Source: Adiantum capillus-veneris
Lineage: Eukaryota; Streptophyta; Polypodiopsida; Polypodiales; Pteridaceae
DNA length: 64,000 nt
Direction of reading: 5' to 3'
NCBI GenBank assembly: GCA_014529385.2
Contig: CM043964.1
Coordinates: 130,784,920-130,848,919 of the forward strand
Shown one piece after another: positions 10,856 through 20,394 of the stretch. Numbering within the stretch: the first letter of the stretch is position 1; each line of letters opens with the position of its first letter. Under the pieces are notes generated by a model that saw nothing but the letters and a program-made list of their open reading frames with translations, did no database searches and had not been told where the DNA came from. The position numbers and the translations under genes were made by a program.

Positions 10856-12415
10856 ATTTCAGCTGTGTCAATTCCTTATCATCATGAGTTAGATGACATG
10901 AAGGAACAGTATACTGCTGATGAAGATTTTGCAAGGATCTTTGAACAGTTACAAGAGGGGCAACATCACGAGCACTACCTCCTCAGAGATGGTTTTATGA
11001 TGATGCATGGCAGACTTTGTGTCACTAGGCCACTGCGACATAAGGTCATGGAAGAGAGTCATGTCCCACCGTATGCAGGGCATCATGGCATTGATGCAAC
11101 AGTTAAAGCGGTAGAGACGTTCTTCTATTGGCCTACCTTGAGGAGAGATGTGGATGCCTTTGTGCGAGCATGCATAGTTTGCCAAAAGGTCAAGTTTGAC
11201 AGGCAAAAGGCACCAGGGTTGTTACAACCACTGCCGATTCCGGATAAGCCATGGGAAAGCATTGCTATGGACTTTATCTTTGATCTTCCAAGAACGCCAA
11301 CAGGGAATGATGGTATATGGACCATTATCTGCAGGTTCAGCAAGCAGGCCCATTTTATCCCTGTCAGGAAGAAGATAAAATCTGATCAGATGGCACGCTT
11401 GTTCATGTACAATGTGTTTAAGTACCATGGTATGCCACAATCGATTATCAGTGATCGTGATCCTCGCATGACCAGTTTGTTCTGGAGAGGATTGTTTGAG
11501 AACATGGGTACTACGCTCAAGTTCTCGTCTTCGTTTCATTCACAAACTGATGGACAGTCAGAAGAGGCCAATTCTACTGTCTTAGATCTGCTGAAATGCT
11601 ATGTGTCAGATAATAAAGGCAAGTGGGAACAGTATTTGCCTATGCTTGAGTATGCGTACAATAATACGGTACATTCGTCTACTGGCAAAGCACCTTTTGA
11701 AATTGTTGAAGGCGGCAAAAAGGTTCCTCCCATTTTGCATACAAAGGACAAGATCTTTGAGGCAGATCGATATGTTGAGAACATGGATGAGATGTATAAG
11801 AAGATTAAAGTTGCCTTGGAGAAAACTCAGGCAAAACAGAAAAAGGTTGCTGATCGTCACCGTCGTGAATTGCTACTATCACCTGGTGATTGGGTTCTCT
11901 TAAGGTTCGAAAAGGCAAGATTAAAGAAGATGAAGGGCAAGGAACGACTGTTTCCTAAGCTCAGCATGCGATACTATGGGCTTTTTCAAGTGCTTGACAA
12001 GATCAGCGATGTGGCTTACAGGCTGAAACTGCCTGATGCGTGGAAGATTCATAATGCGTTTCACGTGAGTCTTCTAAGACCCTTCGTGGGTGATGTGCCA
12101 GAAGATATGCCAGTTGAGGATCAACCAGAAGTTGAGGAACTTGATGAGATCTTGGTACCTGAGCAAGTTTTGGCACATAAGGACAGAAAAGTTAAAGGAC
12201 AAGTTGCAAGACGTTATTTGGTGAAGTTCAAGAACTATCCGCCTATGGATGCAAAGTGGATGGAAGAGCATGAACTGTTAGAGTCACCAAATGTATTGCA
12301 GCTTTACCTTGAAGCCTTTGGGTTACAGCCTACTTATGCCCCAACCCAACGTGTGCAAAGGAGGGGTAATGATAGAGCTAGTACATCAAATGTACATATG
12401 AATTCAGTGCCATAG
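10856..12415 (+). pseudogene. Gypsy integrase with chromodomain-like tail, cut off by a stop
   Basis: This is in the same frame as the upstream polyprotein; the only barrier is the TAA at 10853. It reads SAVSIPYHHELDDMKEQY, then the integrase HHCC zinc region (AGHHGIDATVKAVETFFYWP, ACIVCQK). The catalytic core has Asp in IAMDFIFDLP, Asp in IISDRDPRM and Glu in TDGQSEEANS. A GPY-like region (PKLSMRYYGLFQVLDKIS, WKIHNAFHVSLLRP) follows. The C-terminus (about 12130-12330) has EILVPEQVLAHKD, YLVKFKNYPPMDAKWM and a closing helix, a chromodomain-like fold. Chromodomains steer chromovirus integration to marked chromatin. All catalytic residues are present, so loss is due to the stop alone. Confidence 0.9.
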
Positions 12416-12460
12416 ATGGAAATGGCAAAAGTATGAAGGCCTCATTAAGTCATTTGTATC
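12416..12460 (+). other. Junction between gypsy stop codon and truncated 3' LTR
   Basis: Only 45 bases separate the integrase stop and the LTR homology. No polypurine tract is seen. The first 49 bases of the LTR are also missing, which fits a deletion here. Confidence 0.5.
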
Positions 12461-13890
12461 TGCTAACCTTGGTTGTTGGTTTCTTTCCAATGGGGTTTAT
12501 TTTATTTGTTTAAGACCCTCTTTTTGAAGTAGCAAACAGTCGGACATTGTATGGCCAATGTGAACGGTAGATTCACCCGCAGACGGGAAGTGGTCGGCAC
12601 TGGAATTCATATGGTAAGAGGATGTCTAGGCTCATAGCAAGATCATATAGGTCCCCCCGTCGCACTTAGCAAGTTGGTGGATACTAGGAAGTGAACTCAA
12701 TTAAGGCGTAAAGTCAAGGTGGGACTACCAACAAAAAGTATCCGACAGTTGGGCCACATTGCACTTTTGGATGCGGTCCCAATGAGGATAGATGGTCAGA
12801 AGACCAGTGGGAGCCCAACGGAAGCATCTCCTAAAATTTAGGGAACTGCTATTTTGGGCCGTGAAATGTGTTCGCGTCATTACCTCCGGTATGACTAGGG
12901 GAACACTTTATAACTCTGCCGCGAAGTCAACTGACGCGTCGGTTGGGATATTTTTAAGCGGCGAACCCGAAACGGGAAAATGCTTGTAAATGCGCAAAGT
13001 GTCAACTTTTCATGCACTTGCCTCTTGCAGAAAAATGGGCGCTGATTTTTATGTTGGGAGAGGCCTCATTTGCAACCTGTCACAGGTTAAGAGCTATGGA
13101 GTGCTTTCTTTCCCTCTCATGTACAGTGTGGTGCTAGGAGTGATGCCCTGCACACTACACACTGCTCTCTCTCTCCCCTACGTGCAGTTATGTGATGCCC
13201 CACAAGAGGGCTACTCATTTGACTGATGTACAGTTGTGTGGGTTCATGCTTTTGTGCTGAGGCAAGAGCCTCCTTGAGGAGGAACAGGGGTAGCTAACTG
13301 CTACTCCAAAGCAGGCACTGGTGAGGGTCATAACCTCACCGTACAGGTGCAAAATCAGCGCTGTGTATGCGATGTAATTTCACTGTTTTTCAGCCATACG
13401 GACGCCAGGATCATTGGGAATCGTGCCCCACTGGCAAAGGACAGTTAGGGGACTGTTTGGGGCTGAAAACAGGGCAAAAACCAGTAAATACAGCGTGCTG
13501 AATTTACTGTTTTTGGACAGGAATCAGAGGGTATACGACAGTGCGAGCGAGTTCCAGCAGGGGAATTGGTTTCGCGCAAGTTTTGGGGCTGTTATGCTGC
13601 CGAAATTTGGCCAAATCAAATGGTATCTAGGTGGATACACGTGAAGGATTCCCAGGACCTTACGTTGTAATTTACCCTCCTTAAGAATAAAGAAATACCG
13701 AAAGGGGCGCCAATTTTGGGGCCTACAGGTTGTCGGCGTCTGCTCGGAGCGTTCTAGCTTCCGAGCCGTGTGTGTATTCAAGTGTTAACTCCCGTCGCAA
13801 GTTTTCTTTGCAAAGTGCTGTGTGTGTGTGTGTATAAAGTAAAGAATTACGGGTGAAAGCCAACGCCTACCGCCCTACGAGCCGGTTTCA
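12461..13890 (+). repeat. 3' LTR of the gypsy chromovirus, 5'-truncated
   Basis: It is collinear with 5677-7106 and has the same length, 1430 bp. Differences seen include positions near 12537, 12608, 12828-12831, 12912-12915, 13053, 13278, 13371 and 13880. It ends GGTTTCA before GTGAT (13891-13895). Confidence 0.92.
13685..13724 (+). promoter_or_regulatory. Shared LTR motif (copy 2)
   Basis: Identical block to 6901-6940, in the right LTR of the same element. Confidence 0.6.
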
Positions 13891-14098
13891 GTGATAGCCA
13901 GAGTGCTATATATCTGGCAAAGAACGCCATGTTTCATGCACACACAAAGCATATTGATGTGCGGTATCACTTCATATGAGAAGTGCTTGAGGATGGCCTT
14001 ATTACATTGGTTAAGGTCCATACATCACAAAATCCAACCGATGCTCTCACTAAGTGCTTACCCAAAGCACAACATCATCTATGCATAGAGATGGTGGG
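13891..14098 (+). pseudogene. Copia RNase H, 3' end
   Basis: It continues the copia frame broken at 5627: SQSAIYLAKN, FHAHTKHIDVRYHF, a TGA, then EVLEDGLITLVKVHTSQNP and TDALTKCLPKAQHHLCIEM. This is the usual C-terminus of copia RNase H (HIDVRYHF.RE..., PTD.LTK.L). One in-frame TGA replaces the expected Arg. Confidence 0.9.
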
Positions 14099-14130
14099 AG
14101 TCACGTAGCTTAAAGGCGCCATTTATGCCT

Positions 14131-14143
14131 TTAAGTGGGAGGT
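14131..14143 (+). promoter_or_regulatory. Polypurine tract of the copia element
   Basis: TTAAGTGGGAGGT lies directly before the right LTR start TGTTGGG, the expected place for plus-strand priming. Confidence 0.75.
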
Positions 14144-14409
14144 TGTTGGGTTAAAGGCCTAAATAACCCCTTTTTGTACATTTTTATACTTTGTCCAGGT
14201 TCAATATGAACCTGGACACATTTTTTTAAGGTCACTTATAATAAAAGTGGGAAAACCCAAAACTCACTTATTGAGTTTTTCCCAAAAACGTGAGCCCTCT
14301 CTCTTCTGTTAGCGCTTCCTCTCCTGCTGGCCTTCGCCTCCCCTCTCTGCACACACACTGCACTTCCTCGCGTGCTCTTTCACTTGCACACACCGCCGCG
14401 CGCTCATCA
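14144..14409 (+). repeat. 3' LTR of the copia element
   Basis: It runs from TGTTGGG to CATCA and is followed by AGCGG (14410-14414). It is 266 bp, with several substitutions and a T-rich insertion relative to 613-871. Confidence 0.92.
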
Positions 14410-14414
14410 AGCGG

Positions 14415-14822
14415 CGCTGTTTGTTGTGTCTTGTAACATGCATATGTAAGCATTTGTGTTGCATTGTGATGTGTCAATTACTGAATATTCCTAATTGGAT
14501 GAGATTGCCTGGGTATGAAATTTTAGTGCATCAAGACATCCGTGGAAGATCAGTACGATCTGGGTGTGATGGCTAATTTTACTACGCCGGAATATCAAGT
14601 GTTCCGATTTGGACGAAAGGAGAAGCTAACTCCTTGACCAAAAGAGCAGAAAGGAGAAGCTAACTCCTTGATCAAAACAGTCGAAAGGAGAAGCTAACTC
14701 CTTAATAAAAAGAGCAAACTGATTATCCCTCGGAACGTCCCTCGGAAATTTTTGAGCTAACTTGAGTTGTTTTGCAGATATGCTGTAATCGTGGACGATT
14801 ACTCTCTTTCAAGAAGGGGAGA
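14415..14822 (+). other. 3' internal part of the old gypsy relic, with polypurine tract
   Basis: Non-coding continuation of bases 140-612 across the copia insertion. It carries three short hairpin-like repeats and ends in CAAGAAGGGGAGA (about 14810-14822). That is a polypurine tract directly before an LTR starting TGTAACAAAC. Confidence 0.6.
14614..14716 (+). repeat. Three short repeats, each a small hairpin
   Basis: Units at about 14614, 14649 and 14682 each read GAAAGGAGAAGCTAACTCCTT. AAGGAG and CTCCTT are complementary arms around a 7-base loop. Spacers such as GACCAAAAGAGCA are also partly repeated. Confidence 0.8.
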
Positions 14823-14893
14823 TGTAACAAACTGCTGACGTGTCAAAGCCTAAAGAATGGAGCCAACTTACAGATGACGTGGCTGCCCGAGAG

Positions 14894-15024
14894 CAAAAAC
14901 CCTAACCCTACTTTCTGCTAGAAACCCTAATTGCTGAAACCCTAATTTTGGAAACCCTAACCCTAAAACCTGGAAACCCTAACCCTAAAATTGCAAAAAC
15001 CCTAACCCTAACCCTAACCCTAAG
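14894..15024 (+). repeat. Telomere-like CCCTAA and AAACCCTAA repeats inside an LTR
   Basis: At least ten AACCCTAA or AAACCCTAA units occur. Four CCCTAA hexamers lie in direct tandem near 15000-15023. They sit inside the LTR upstream region, so they are not a chromosome end. AAACCCTAA also matches the telo-box of plant promoters. Confidence 0.85.
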
Positions 15025-15268
15025 GGCAGCAGACAGATTTCCGCGTTTTGCACTGGCTAATGACGTGGCAGGCTGTACGGATTTCCGTGATTTACGATGG
15101 CAGCTTTTTGGCTTTGCTTTTGGACCAGATGCTTTTAAGTTTGAAGGCTTTTCATTGTAATTGCTTTTTAGGCCAAGGGCCTTTAAATATGAGGCTAGGG
15201 CTCATTCTCTGGCATGCTTCCTGGAGAAGGTGTAGAGTCTGGAGTTCCGACTTGTACTGTGTTGATGC

Positions 15269-15310
15269 AATATAAAGAAATACTGAAAGGGGCGCCAAGG
15301 TTTGGGGCCA
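15269..15310 (+). promoter_or_regulatory. Shared LTR motif (copy 3)
   Basis: AATATAAAGAAATACTGAAA then GGGGCGCC and TTTGGGGCC, with one change from the common form. Confidence 0.6.
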
Positions 15311-15479
15311 ATACTCTCTGGGGTGGAATTCCGCCACTCCGTGTCGCGTGTCGTCTCTCTATTTCAGTTCAGTTGTTATTGAAGTGCTAAAAGTCTGCTC
15401 AGTCTGTTCTTTTCTATTGGCATGTGGTGCCCGTCTTGTGACAGTTTGGGACCTCATCCGCCGCTGTTAGCCTTCTTTC

Positions 15480-17690
15480 TCTATCTATCACTTGCAAAAC
15501 CTTCACTCACAGTACCTCTCTCTTCTCACTTGGTCTTTGCACATCTCTCATGAACTAAGGAACCTTGAGTACGCACTAAGCACTCATCCTGAGGTATCAC
15601 CATAAATCACTTCCGATGCACATTACACTTGCTCTGGTTGTAATACTCTGTCCTTTGCTCGATAGACGTGTGAGGGGGTGGTGGATTTCTTTTTCTGTAC
15701 TGACTTCTTGGATTTTCTCTTGTCCTTTGATACTTCTTACTCGGTGGTTTTGGTCACTGGCTCATGTGTAACATAAGTCAATGATCCTATTCTCTATGAA
15801 AAACTGTCCATAGCGGGCTCCATGAGTCATTGAATACTCCTCGGCCAGTATCTTTGGGTAGACCGCAACAATACCGTTCCATTTGCTCCTCAGGGAGACT
15901 TTTCGGAAAGAAGCCATTGGTAGCGGCTTCAAATTGGGGAATGAACCAAATAGATGAAAACAACTTCTTGAACTTAACCCAGTTTCCAGACGCTTTCCCA
16001 TTTTGTAAAAGCGTAGACCACCAAGTCTCTGCATTCCCTTTTAGGTGGAAAACCTTGTCCTTAATTACAATCCTAAGCACTAACCAGCATTAAAAAAAGC
16101 ATTTTGCCTTGCATCCTTGGCATGGGGATCTCTCTCATCCCTCTTCTTACTCTCTTCGTTATATAGCGTATTTGTCTACGTGGTCTTTGATTAGGAAATT
16201 CGTAAAACTAGTAGAGAGAGATACGATGCAAAGTAGATTAGTGGCAAATCAAAAACTTTAGATTATCACACTATTACAAAGTGATGGCGTCATCCACCCA
16301 TGCACTCTCAAGGTAGAGCTTAGATGACGATTTAGACAACTAGAGCAGTTAGGAATACAAGGGACTAACAACCTTTCAACAAGGATGTGTTGTGTGCGTC
16401 AAGTGTGCACACCATTCTACCGAATTACTCATAAGAAGGTCTCCTTATATAGGTGTAAGGGAGCCTCTAAACGCCCATGTGCAGCCGCCCTTAGATAGCC
16501 AACAAGTCCAAGTAGAACTCTCCCATGTGCCCATGTGTAGCCACTTTTGGGTAGACAAGTCCTCCTAGAACTCGGCCACCGGCCAAGGAAATCCGGCCAC
16601 CGGCCGAAGACCACGGACAATCGGCCATCATTTTTCGATTGTCTTCCGACCGTCGTCCGGCCAAGATATACCGACGAAAAGGAATATTTTGGTGAAAGGA
16701 GTAAAAAGTCTCGGGGGCTTCCGTCCCCGAGGCCCCCAAAGTTGGCCCTGAATTTACTCTGTACCATCCACGGTCACAAATAGAGATCTCACTAGCGTGC
16801 AAAGCTGGAATCCACCAAATATATGTGCACCATTTGTTTCTCTTCATATGGGGGCCTTACAATATGTGCAACATATATTGTGGTGGCAAAACTGAGAGAG
16901 GTGGGCATTGCAAGTATACCAACACCCCATCCTTAAAATCCTTCTTGCCCTTTCTCCGCTCGAAGTTGTCGTACTTTGGTTCTCAAATTAGGTAATTCCT
17001 CTTTTTGCTAAAATTAGTCCCAAAGGTGTAGGAGTCAGAGAAGTATTGTCAATGTTCTTGTAGCTCTATCGGCATCTACTCTTCCAATTCTTTCGTTTCT
17101 TTGACTCTTGTCGGTCTTCCTCACTCGAAGAAGAACGAGAAGAAGAAGGTGGTGTCATCTTCAAAGTGATCACGGGCTTTCTTTCTATTCTCTGTGAGCT
17201 CTTCAAGAGTAGATTGCTGGCCAAGATAGCCATGGAAAGACTCGGACTTTTGTCCCTCGCGTGAGTGTTTCGTGTGCTTTAGTAGTTCATTGGTTTATTG
17301 CTCCATAGCTCGTTCAATGTCCTCTTCTGTCAAAAGAGAGAGCTTCTTGTTGGATTTCGGCTTTGCTTTTAACCTTCATTGCTGACTTGAGGGGTGGATA
17401 GACGTCCTTTTGTCACCTCTCATAGAACTCTCGAATCGGTTGGTTCTTCAAAAACTTTGCATAATTTGGATCCTTTGCATACTCGCACAGGTGCTAACTT
17501 GCAATTGCTGGCAAAGACCTGCAAACTGTGGATTCTCGATGGGAGTTCCCTTGAGTGGGTCATCAAACTCTTATCTGTTGATTTGTTGTTTGAATCTCCG
17601 TTTCCATTGAAGTCATCTTCCTGCAAGACTGTAGGCAGGACATGCTCCCATTCTTGATCATATTCTTTGTTAGAATCCATGGCATGTGCT
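15480..17690 (-). pseudogene. Gypsy-type gag relic, interrupted
   Basis: On the minus strand the frame from about 17677 starts MDSNKEYDQEWEHV. It passes, with stops, through KSNKKLSLLTEEDIERAMEQ (about 17330-17370) to KKDFKD at about 16935. After an 809-bp insertion it resumes at 16118 and gives a clear gag core: DKVFHLKGNAETWWSTLL, NWVKFKKLFSSIWF and EEQMERYCCGLPKD (down to about 15790). The last motif matches EKYCCGLPKGLRDYC of the chromovirus Gag at 7205. Downstream Lys-rich sequence reaches about 15480. No protease or RT follows. Confidence 0.7.
16119..16927 (-). mobile_element. 809-bp insertion in the gag relic, solo-LTR-like
   Basis: CATCCTT occurs at both edges (16112-16118 and 16928-16934). 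The gag relic reads on across them (KDFKD / KDARQNAFF), so this is an insertion with a 7-bp direct repeat. The minus-strand sequence begins GGGTGTTGGTATAC and holds a TATATAAGG box at about 16443-16452. It includes a GC-rich repeat of GGCCGGTGGCCG near 16575-16600. No protein domain is seen. A solo LTR is likely, but a 7-bp repeat is longer than the usual 5, so a DNA element is not excluded. Confidence 0.5.
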
Positions 17691-17870
17691 GCAAAAAGTT
17701 GGACTGGATCCACCGTAGAAGAAGAATCGATTGATGCTTTTATACCTCTAGCTCTTATAAGATGGTAATCTCACAACAACACACGAACAGGTCTAGAAAA
17801 TTTCATTACTTGAACTGCAAAGCGCAAAGTAGTTGCAACGCGAAGTGGTGGAGTTCCACTTCTAGATGCA

Positions 17871-17913
17871 CTAGCCCTAGAGTGTGGTGCCCCTTTGGGT
17901 ACTTCTTTTATAT
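17871..17913 (-). promoter_or_regulatory. Shared LTR motif (copy 4)
   Basis: The minus strand reads AATATAAAAGAAGTACCCAA then AGGGGCACCA and TAGGGCTAG, a diverged form of the motif at 6901. Confidence 0.5.
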
Positions 17914-18173
17914 TATTCAATCACAAAAGTACAATTGTCCGAGGAGCTTCAACACTATAGCAACCACCCCTTGCCTTTGGTTGACCCACTGCAGCTCTCT
18001 TGTTCGGAAGTGTTGGTGCACCAAAAAGTCAACAGCTTTCAATAATCTGGTTCCAGAAAGCTTCCCAAGTTGATTTTTCATGTCAGCTTTCTGTCTGTAC
18101 AATTTTCTGCTTTTTCCACTACGATTCACGATGCAAATCACCAGCCATAGGCTTGGGGTGGCAGTTCAGCGAT

Positions 18174-18200
18174 GTGTGTGTGTGTGTGTGTGTGTGTGTT
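18174..18200 (+). repeat. (GT)n microsatellite
   Basis: An uninterrupted TG run of about 27 bases inside the minus-strand LTR. Confidence 0.9.
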
Positions 18201-18257
18201 CACAGCGTATGCTTCCAGTATAGAGTGCTGCTACATCAGCAAGTTGTGGCATACCCC

Positions 18258-18890
18258 CCTCTTAGAGAAAAGTAATCGTCCTAGATTGCACCTGCATACA
18301 TTACCATAGCATCAAATATTAACAGATACTATTAGCATGCCACATGGAAAATGATGATGCTCAATGCTATGCATCACATTTTGCAATGCATAGATGCAAT
18401 TAAACGTCAGTTCCACATATGCTGGGTAGAGCGGGTCTGGGGACTTTGTCCAGCTGCTATGCCGGGTCTGGTTGTATGGGTGTGGTTCAACCATACAAGA
18501 ACCGGTTACAATAGGTCCGTGGACTCTGTCCGTCCCCAAAACCGCTTACAACGGGTCTCATAAATTTCCAGATTTCCGTCAAGTATAATCAGCGTCAAAC
18601 AGGTGTAGACACTGGACAGATTTCCAAACAAATGGTCAATGAATTATATACAAGCAGAATATCAAAAATAAGTTCATGTGGAAGGCGCTTTGGTTAATCA
18701 GACTCCAAGAATGATGGGTTTTCCATGGTATTGTACAACCATGTGCGTTTGCCGTTACTGCACTGGTGGCATATTCTGGTGATGCCAATGCATTACCCCC
18801 TGCTAATTCGCCTCAATCAGAGTTCTTAATTGATCGTAGTCGAGATTCTCAGGTAATTACACCAATTGTTAGTAGACCCAAGATTTAACC
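18258..18890 (-). other. Unassigned sequence, probably internal 3' part of a gypsy relic
   Basis: No coding frame is seen. A purine run (AAGAGGGGGG on the minus strand, about 18256-18266) sits next to the LTR. Degenerate repeated blocks containing GGGTCTGG and CCGGTT (18430-18560) recall the tandem repeats of the old gypsy relic. An upstream internal end beside an LTR that itself leads into gag suggests a tandem element pair. Confidence 0.35.
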
Positions 18891-19868
18891 CAAGCTTGGG
18901 TAACAAGGTCAGATGCGACGCAATTTTCTTTTAAGGAGAGCCAGCTTAGTATGTGTATCTTGTATGCGTATCTGGGCGTCACCTTCCACGGGCCACAATT
19001 TTCTATGGAGGAGGCAGTAGATGCTAGACTTGCACGTGGATATGCAGCCTTGAGAGCACCTGAGAGGCTGTGCAGACCTACAGTTTTAGGAGCCACGCAC
19101 AAAGCTATGGTTGTTTGATACATTGGTAACTTTGACTCCCTCTATGGAGCGGAGGTGTGGGAACCTAGCCTTTACCATTGGAGGAGGATGACACCAGTAG
19201 GATGTGATGGGCTAGAGAGAGACCACTATGATGGATGGGAGCATATGGAGAGGCCTCTAGTGTTGATGCACGCATGATTCTCAAGGACGGATCAGAGACT
19301 TCTTTAGAGAGGACACCGAGCAGCCGGAGGAGCAGCTACCACAGCAGAGCTGACATTCTCCTCACACCAGAGGCACGTTGATCGACCGAGCGATCGAGCT
19401 AGGGAGATCCAGACGCCCACGACTACGGAGGACTACATAGTATCGACGGAGGCTGCATCAGAGGATTCGGGTCACTTTGGCCCGACATGCACGACTCCCG
19501 GTCAGACTACTGACCATGGAGGAGATTGATGAGATCCGCCAGCGACTGATGATGGATGTGATTTAGCTCTTTTGAGGATTGTACACCCTCCTCAACTTGT
19601 ACCAACCTTTGTATCAGCTCTTATCCCCCCACACAGACCCACATTGTGTACTTTCAAACCCCCTCCCCCCCCCGACCCTACTCATATCCTACACAATTCC
19701 AGCTAGCTGCTTAGTTCACATCTAGCAATCTAAGATTCTATGGTACCCCTTCTTTCAGTACTTTTTATTTTTTATTTTTGGTACTCAAACATTGTACCAG
19801 ATTCATTGCGTTGTAACTTTTTGGTCTCAAAGGTCCTTTTGGCCTTTTGAAGACATTAATTTAACATT

Positions 19869-19872
<4 letters not shown>
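18891..19872 (+). pseudogene. LINE copy A: post-RT fragment and 3' UTR
   Basis: It reads AYLGVTFHGPQFSMEEAVDA and a broken EPRTKLWLFDT-like block (18957-19120). Then, after deletions, it gives the C-terminal basic tail GTLIDRAIELGRSRRPR near 19375 and RRRLHQRI. The 3' UTR ends GGCCTTTTGAAGACATTAAT before (CT)n at 19873. It is the most diverged of the seven pieces, so probably the oldest. Confidence 0.75.

Positions 19873-19936
<64 letters not shown>
19873..19936 (+). repeat. (CT)n tail of LINE copy A
   Basis: About 64 bases of CT following AACATTTCAT. Copy B starts directly after it. Confidence 0.95.
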
Positions 19937-19939
<3 letters not shown>

Positions 19940-20376
19940 CACAGAGTCAGAGGGGACACCACCACCAGAGAGCTCGGTTCCCACCCATACACACATCAGC
20001 GGTACTCTCATTGATCGAGCTATAGAGTTAGGGAGATCGAGACGACCGCGACTGAGGAGGGGAGCCACGCAGCACCGGCGGAGATTGCGGCAGAGGATCC
20101 ACAGGATTCTAGCACGACACCCAGAATGTCGATCGGGATAGGCTTCATGCTACTGCTATATTGTATCATGGTGACACTGATCCCCACTTTGTACCTTTAT
20201 GGCATGATACCATTGCTCAGCCTACCAGCCACCCATAGGAGTCGGTAGCACTCCTATCAGTTCTTTGTTTGTAGTTTTCTTGTTTGTACCCAGACTTGGT
20301 ACTAGACTCATCATTGTAATCAGTTGGTCTCATAGGTCATTTTGGCCTCTTGTAGACGTTAATATATCATTTCATT
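19937..20376 (+). pseudogene. LINE copy B: C-terminal tail and 3' UTR
   Basis: A short 5'-truncated piece. It encodes GTLIDRAIELGRSRRPRLRR, an Arg-rich tail RRRLRQRIHRILARHPECRS and a stop at about 20140, then the family 3' UTR. It ends TAGACGTTAATATATCATTT before CT. Confidence 0.85.
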
Positions 20377-20394
20377 TCTCTCTCTCTCTCTCTC
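20377..20394 (+). repeat. (CT)n tail of LINE copy B
   Basis: A short CT tract running into CTCACCCACGAG at the start of copy C. Confidence 0.9.

Larger units (their letters stand above)
5628..13890 (+). mobile_element. Ty3/gypsy chromovirus, nearly intact, inserted in copia RNase H
   Basis: Length is 8263 bp with a 5-bp duplication GTGAT. Internal order is gag, protease, RT, RNase H, integrase, chromodomain-like tail, the gypsy and chromovirus order. The LTRs share 1430 bp with about 11 differences counted by eye (near 0.8%), so insertion is recent compared with the host copia. The only coding defect seen is a TAA between RNase H and integrase at 10853. The right LTR lacks the first 49 bases of the left one and has no purine tract before it, pointing to a small later deletion at that junction. 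Confidence 0.94.
613..14409 (+). mobile_element. Ty1/copia LTR retrotransposon, interrupted by a gypsy element
   Basis: A complete copia insertion. LTRs of about 260 bp start TGTTGGG and end CATCA. The 5-bp target duplication AGCGG lies at 608-612 and 14410-14414. The primer-binding site TGGTATCAGAGC (874-885) matches the 3' end of plant initiator tRNA-Met. Domains run gag, CCHC knuckle, protease, integrase, RT, RNase H, which is the copia order. The coding part is broken by frameshifts, stops and the 8.26-kb gypsy element at 5628-13890. The two LTRs differ at roughly ten or more positions plus indels, so the copy is not recent and cannot move on its own. Confidence 0.93.
14823..15443 (+). 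repeat. 3' LTR of the old gypsy relic, carrying telomere-like repeats
   Basis: It follows the polypurine tract, starts TGTAACAAACTGCTGACGTG and ends near CTTGTGACA. It resembles the LTRs at 54252 and 56351 in layout: GACGTGGCA near the start, a TTTTGGCTTTGCTTTT-type block, then the shared LTR motif and a closing GTGTCGCG. CCCTAA repeats fill 14894-15024. Confidence 0.7.
17772..18257 (-). repeat. LTR of the minus-strand gypsy relic
   Basis: On the minus strand it starts near GTATGCCACAACTTGCTGAT, just after a purine run AAGAGGGGGG. It contains the shared LTR motif at 17871-17913 and ends near TTGTGAGA before the gag relic. The GT run at 18174-18200 lies inside it. Boundaries are approximate. 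Confidence 0.55.

Noticed and set aside
14894-15024. True telomere or chromosome end
   Set aside because: Short and imperfect, lying inside an LTR with a purine tract on one side and LTR sequence on the other.
19792-20068. Open frames made of Ser-Leu or Arg-Glu repeats over CT tracts (also near 21057-21530, 26434, 29039, 40535, 46845, 49863)
   Set aside because: They are translations of dinucleotide repeats and have no protein character. Only the ORF1-like tail at 21263-21530 is kept.
20265-20394. Start of the copy C frame at 20265 as a natural start
   Set aside because: The first part of that frame reads through copy B 3' UTR and the CT tract; RT homology begins only after 20395.
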